Origin: Dipteronia dyeriana
Taxonomy: Eukaryota > Streptophyta > Magnoliopsida > Sapindales > Sapindaceae
Direction of reading: 5' to 3'
DNA length: 64,000 nucleotides
Assembly: GCA_032871835.1 (NCBI GenBank)
Contig: CM065300.1
Location: 444,001 to 508,000 of the forward strand
Position 1 is the stretch's first letter. Each line of letters begins with the position of its first letter. The position numbers and the translations under genes are program-made. This document shows positions 58,867 through 64,000 of the stretch, in pieces. The notes beneath the pieces are model-generated. The model saw nothing but the letters and a program-made list of their open reading frames with translations. It did no database searches and was not told where the DNA came from.

Positions 58867-58869
<3 letters not shown>

Positions 58870-59353
58870 ACTCATCATCCAATCCCATTACATCCATCCA
58901 GGACCACCACAGATAAATTCAGTACATGTTTCACTTGCATAAATGTTAAAAGCAGGAGTAGTTAATTAGTTAAATGTCCAGAGGATGAAAAAAAAGAGAG
59001 ACCTTTTTGACTCTGGTTCTGTTGGAAGCTAACAAATTATAACAGTGGTCAAAAAAGTAAATACAAGAATTCAAAAGCTTAAAAATCTCGTTAATATTTT
59101 TAAAATATTAAAAATATTTTAATAATATCTACTTTCTTAGTAGGGGTTGATTTCCTTTGACTCATTAACACCAACCATATATAGTTTTTTCTTTTACTTA
59201 TTATACATACTAGAAAAGAAAATTCTTTATTCTTTGTTATGGTAATTATGGAGAGAGCACTGTTGAAAATTCTGATAAGGGTTACTGTGGAATAGCTAGC
59301 AGGCCTGCAAACTTTGTTGGTTGTTTGGTGGGGACTGTTGTTGATTCTTCAAC

Positions 59354-59378
59354 AATATATATATATATATATATATAT
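59354..59378. repeat. (AT)n microsatellite
   Basis: About 12 AT dinucleotides, uninterrupted. Confidence 0.93.
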
Positions 59379-61080
59379 CTTCATTCATTCATGCCCTCAC
59401 ATCACATCCACGTTCATATTCATCAGACTTCAACAAAGGTATTATTTTTCAAAGACATTATTAGATTAATGTTGACTTGATGACTTTTAATTTTCTCGAT
59501 ACATTATTATTCAACAAAATTCTTTCATCCTTAAAGTGAAATATGATTCATTTTATCTTAAAAATGAAAAAAAATTATCGTAGACTAATAAACGTATTAA
59601 GAAAGTTTATGAGTTTTTTAAAAGTCATGTAGATCTGTTGAAACGTATTCTCATTGTTGTGGTATGGTGTGGAAGACTGTTTGTTTGACTATATGTTCTG
59701 GTTTGCTAACAAACTACACATTCCAATCTAATTAGCCTAAAAACATTTAACATGAGAAGTGAAACTCACAAGTCACAATGTTCAAGAGAATAAGTTTTTG
59801 AAAATTCACAATATTAGGTTTTGGAGTAATTAGGTAAGTAGTCTGTTCACTTTGACATTTTAATCAACTTTATTTTTTTCATTAATTTACGCTTATCACG
59901 CTGCTTACTTGTCCCCCTGCAATCATAATCACATATTTTCTCTTTATTTATTCTTTAATGCTTTTTAATTAATGTTGACTGAAGGGTTACGATTTATAAA
60001 TAAAGAAGAGAGAAAAAAGGCACTGTTTTGGTTTTAAATATTTCAAGTGTCTGATAATTTGTCACTTTTGTAAGAATCAAAAACTACGAAAAAAAAATTT
60101 ATATATATATATATTATTTGAAGAAACAGCAAAGAAAGCTTCCAAAATTATCTTTGGACTTTGGTTAGGCTTCTCTTACACTGAGATATAAATATAATGA
60201 GAAGGCATTTCCTTCTTCATCACCTAACACTGACAACTCCATATCTTCTTCTCACAACCCATCTACCCATATATGGAATCCTTTCAAAAAACACTTAAAG
60301 TTGAAGTCTTTGACAATGTATGTGATCTGGGTGGATGTGAGTGGGGTTTTTTTCAACTGGGGTTTTGTTTTTCTTTCATGAGCAAAGCTAGGGCTTGATT
60401 TTGATTCAAATTTTTTTTTTCTTTCGGAGAAGAGGAGTTTGGGTTGTTGATATCGAGATACAATCAATCAGGTTTGTGTCTTTTAAGTTTAATTGGAGGT
60501 CCTTTAACAGTGAAAGTTTTGATTTTTATTGCTTGTTTGTTGAACGTGTTCAAATTTGATATTTTGAATATGTATGTTTATGTGTCGGTTGTGTTTTTAT
60601 TAGAAATGTAACAAGCTTTTCCTTTTGATTATTGTTTATTTTATTATTTTATTAAAGGTTTGGTAGTCGGTGGAGTAGATTAATGGAGAGTTCTTTGCTT
60701 TATTTTCAGCATCTTCTCTTTGGTTTTAAGAAATTGGATTGGATGTGGTGCTTTTTCTTATTATTATTCTTGTGCTTTGTTCTTTCCCCATATCGTTTTG
60801 GCATCTGTTCTGCAGCTTTTCATTTCACTTCACCATTTTTCTGCTGATCCTAGGATTTAGATAGAAGTGATATGATATATTACTTTGTGCTGTGGGTTTT
60901 GTGTGAAACTTGTTATGGGCATTCATAGTCTATGAAAGATCTAGGATTGAGTTACGGGCACTGAATACTTTGACTATATGAGCCAGTTTTTCAAGTTTGC
61001 AGACATGTTGGTTCACACCATGTATGTCATTTGAAATTTCTGTGCTTTGTATATGCAGGCAAATTGTGGCATATACTGAG

Positions 61081-63663
61081 ATGGCATCTGATCTTAACAA
61101 GACTCTATCAAAGACTTATATTGGTTTGGAGTTGTGGGTACTAATTGTGATTGGTCTTGGGGTGGTTTTTGTGGCTATCCTTGGTGTTTCTCTATGGCTT
61201 ACTTTTCGAAAGAAGAGATCCAGAAGGGCTGACATGCTTCCTGTGAGTCGAAACCCCTTTGTTTCAGAGGAAATAAAAGATATAAGGGTCGATGATCGAG
61301 TTTCAGCAAACAACGGTAGTTTCCCCACACTTATCGATAAGTTTAATGACAGGGAATCTGAGAAGGTATTGATCCCCCAAGTAGAAAATTGTGATGATAG
61401 CATCCAATCAGGCTCCTTTAATAATGTAGAGAAAAATGTTATGGGGTCTCAGTTGGGTGAAGAAGTGGGGAAACAAACAGGGTCTGCCTTCAGGCCGTCT
61501 TCACATCCTTTAACCGCCCCTTCGCCTCTGTCAGGTCTGCCTGAGTTTTCACATTTGGGCTGGGGTCATTGGTTCACCCTGAGAGACCTTCAACTTGCTA
61601 CAAACCGATTTTCTAAGGATAATATTATTGGTGATGGAGGATATGGAGTTGTTTATCGTGGCAATTTGACGAATGGAACTTCTGTTGCTGTTAAGAAGCT
61701 CCTCAACAATCCGTAAGTTGAATATGAGAGTATTTCAATGCTATACAACATTAGTCTTTCTTTTATTTCCATTAAATCTTTATTGCTTGTGGACTTTTAT
61801 TTATTACTTTTAATGATTTTCTAATAGAGGACAAGCTGATAAGGATTTTAGAGTGGAAGTTGAAGCTATTGGGCATGTGCGGCATAAAAACTTAGTTCGA
61901 CTTCTGGGGTACTGCATTGAAGGAACCCAGAGGTATTGACATTCTATTGTGTTCTCTCGTTCATTTAGGAACTTAGGTAGTTCGACTTTTGTTTCTTTAT
62001 GTAAGGCTGAATAGTGGATGAAATGTCACGGGTTGCCTGTCACTGTTTTTGTTATCTTGGTTTAGTAATTAATTGGGTGAGAATTTCTGGACATTGCTGA
62101 TGTTATGTGTTCATTCCTTGGCCAATTTTCTGCAAAAAAAAAACTTACAGGATATTGGTTTATGAGTATGTCAACAATGGTAATCTAGAGCAATGGCTTC
62201 GTGGAGATATGAGCGATTGTGGATATCTTACTTGGGAGGCCCGCATAAAAATTATGCTTGGTACTGCTAAGGCGTAAGTTACCAGTACCTTTTCTTTTTC
62301 CTCATTAGTCCACAATTAACTTGATCTGGGTTCTCTTTGTCACTCATGTTATCATGTCTCGCAGGCTGGCTTATCTCCATGAGGCCATTGAGCCAAAGGT
62401 GGTGCATAGAGACATAAAATCAAGCAACATACTAGTTGATGACACTTTTGAAGCTAAGATCTCTGATTTCGGTCTGGCCAAACTGTTGGGTGCTGGAACA
62501 AGTCATATTACAACTAGAGTCATGGGGACCTTTGGGTGAGTTTGGCCTTTTCTTTTTCTTACAAAGTTGCTTGCAACTATAATAGCATGCCGTTTCATTT
62601 AATATTGCCTCTGTTCCTTAGCGTAATTACCTCCCTCTTGAATGATTGGTCAGGTATGTTGCACCGGAATATGCCAATTCTGGTCTTCTGAACGAGAAGA
62701 GCGATGTTTATAGCTTTGGTGTTGTGCTCTTAGAAGCAATTACTGGAAGGTATCCAGTGGATTATGATCGTCAGCAGTCTGAGGTATGCAACTAACATCT
62801 CTTTTCCAAATGAGTGTTGAAATTCTGTAGCACTGAATATACTTCTGTTGTTGCTGAGTAGTGTTTGGTACATGTCTTGTCATAGTAGCTCTGTTAGCTT
62901 TAAGGTGAATAAACACACACACACACATGCAGGATGCTGTGGATTTCTCGATGAGCAGCAAGAATACTCTCATTTTGGTCGTAGATAAGTTGGCAGATTG
63001 AGGATACACTCTTAATAGCTACTCTCTTAAAAAAATTTCCACTATATATATAAACATGCCCAAGATTGCTTTGAGGTTCCTTTTAATTCCATATATTGTC
63101 ATCATGTGGTTTAATATCAAGCTTCCTGTTTTAATGTAAGGGCACAATATCCTTCTTTTGACACGGTATTTTTGGTGGTTGTGAAGGTTAACATGGTTGA
63201 GTGGCTCAAGATGATGGTTCAAATCAGGCGTTCAGAAGAAGTGGTGGACCCAAACATTGAGACTAGACCGTCAACAAGTGCTCTTAAACGAGCTCTTTTG
63301 ACTGCTTTGAGATGTGTCGATCCAGATGCCGACAAAAGACCTAAGATGAGTCAAGTGGTTCGCATGCTTGAATCAGAGGAATATCCTATTCCACGAGAGG
63401 TTTGGTTCTGTTCATTTTCTTTACCTTGACTACAAAATATGCAACTGTTGCATTTTCTGTAAGTAGAACTAGCTGTTAAGAACCGTGTTTAGGAACAGAC
63501 CCTTGATATGTATCGTGTCCTGGTTGTATATTTCTAGGATCGGAGGCGCCGGAGGAATCAAGCAGGGGCAATAGAGGCAGAGTCTCAGCGTGAGAGTTCT
63601 GACACCGACAAAAATGACAATCCAGAATCAAGGTTGAACAGCAGAAGGAATCAGCAAGCATAA
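61081..63663 (+). CDS. GPK1: GPK1-like receptor-like protein kinase
   Basis: Membrane-anchored Ser/Thr kinase without a large ectodomain. Seven exons, 61081-61712, 61828-61932, 62151-62273, 62365-62535, 62654-62783, 63187-63399 and 63538-63663, join in frame to 499 residues. A short N-terminus [15 protein letters not shown] precedes one membrane helix (~17-41, [20 protein letters not shown]) and a basic stop-transfer KKRSRR. The juxtamembrane region is followed by [20 protein letters not shown]. Kinase motifs: [17 protein letters not shown] (K205), [10 protein letters not shown] (D303, RD type), [10 protein letters not shown] (D321), YVAPEY (347-349) and [11 protein letters not shown]. All catalytic residues are intact. 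Arabidopsis At3g17420 carries the name glyoxysomal protein kinase 1; the membrane helix here argues for a plasma-membrane kinase, so the name should not be read as location. The ATG is the first after the leader-intron acceptor. Confidence 0.94.
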
Positions 63664-64000
63664 CTTTATTACAAGCTGTTTATAGTGTTCCGGTACAATC
63701 ACAAGGGCATTTCTTAAATTCTTTAGGTATTCGAAAGTTTCGGGCCAGCCATATAGTTGAGACTAAAGGTCAGGGAAAGGAATTGAGCAAGGATCTCATA
63801 TAGTCCATTTGTTTTTCGATGTCTACTTGTTGGAGATATTTTGTATCTGAAAGTGGCATTAATACAGGACATCATTGCCACTGGTAGTGTCTACACTGTA
63901 CAGGTCTTTTGCGGTTTTTTTTTTGTTCTTTAAAACAAAAATTCTTCTTGGTTGTAGGATCTTTTTCCTGAGTGTTAATGAATTTGCCCTCTGACGGCTA
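63664..64000 (+). other. 3'UTR of the GPK1-like kinase
   Basis: Sequence after the TAA stop to the window end, probably largely 3'UTR; T-rich near 63910-63930. Nothing else is seen. Confidence 0.5.

Larger units (their letters stand above)
54976..61080. other. Long AT-rich spacer and GPK1-like 5' leader
   Basis: About 6 kb without a gene I can support. It contains an imperfect ~66-bp duplication at ~56985-57105, a fragment near 57395-57480 (TATCGG..TTTCGGTGGAAATG) like a common plant repeat, a (GTGGTT)n run at ~58090-58112, and AT microsatellites. The last ~900 bases (from ~60180, starting in pyrimidine-rich sequence) look like the GPK1-like leader, with an intron whose acceptor is ATGCAG at 61058, 22 bases before the ATG. 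Confidence 0.45.

Noticed and set aside
1..64000. CRISPR arrays, prokaryotic operons, viral genomes, organelle DNA insertions
   Set aside because: None seen: repeats are plant satellites and transposons, genes are spliced nuclear genes, and no long stretch reads like plastid or mitochondrial genes.

Overview
This is nuclear DNA of a flowering plant, almost certainly a eudicot. The genes are intron-rich with GT-AG splice sites, the spacers are AT-rich, and the proteins are plant-specific (calcium-type RelA/SpoT homologue, PPR-DYW protein, pectinesterase with pro-region, NPSN-type SNARE, plant receptor-like kinase). I cannot name the species. All homology statements rest on recognising families by eye; no search was run.

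Left part (1-28 kb), gene-rich: a 5'-partial CRSH gene (minus, cut by the window edge); head-to-head with it an organellar ribosomal protein L3 gene; a small intronless PHD/RING-like zinc-finger gene; a broken small membrane-protein pseudogene; a 708-bp hAT-type element; a tandem array of a ~165-bp repeat; a type-I pectinesterase (minus); an intronless PPR-DYW editing factor; a domesticated hAT-transposase gene (BED, DUF659, hAT dimerisation); a Mutator-like element; an FCF2 rRNA-processing gene; and a mitochondrial pyruvate dehydrogenase kinase gene (minus).

Middle part (28-40 kb), repeat-rich: two diverged copies of one segment (28.2-30.3 and 35.5-36.3 kb). They flank a second array of the ~165-bp repeat in the opposite orientation, which is itself split by a 1.47-kb element with 9-bp target duplications and by a 490-bp MITE. 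Then come a 28-base poly-C run and a 5'-truncated valyl-tRNA synthetase pseudogene that still has its introns.

Right part (40-64 kb): an NPSN13-like SNARE gene with a triplicated stretch in intron 1; tail-to-tail with it a nine-exon sugar-phosphate/phosphate translocator gene (minus) with a long-TIR Mutator-like element in an intron; about 10 kb of AT-rich spacer holding a 30-bp minisatellite and a second hAT-type element; and a complete GPK1-like receptor-like kinase gene.

The main layout result is that CRSH, L3, the zinc-finger gene, the hAT-derived gene, NPSN13, the translocator and the kinase appear in the order I recall for Arabidopsis At3g17470 down to At3g17420. The window therefore looks like a conserved ancestral block expanded by inserted genes, pseudogenes, transposons and satellite repeats. 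The genes do not form one pathway: they serve plastid ppGpp signalling, organellar translation and RNA editing, wall remodelling, ribosome biogenesis, mitochondrial carbon entry, membrane fusion, solute transport and surface signalling. I see no CRISPR, operon-like cluster or other novel multi-gene system. The most interesting material is the transposon and repeat architecture, the pseudogenes and the transposase-derived gene.
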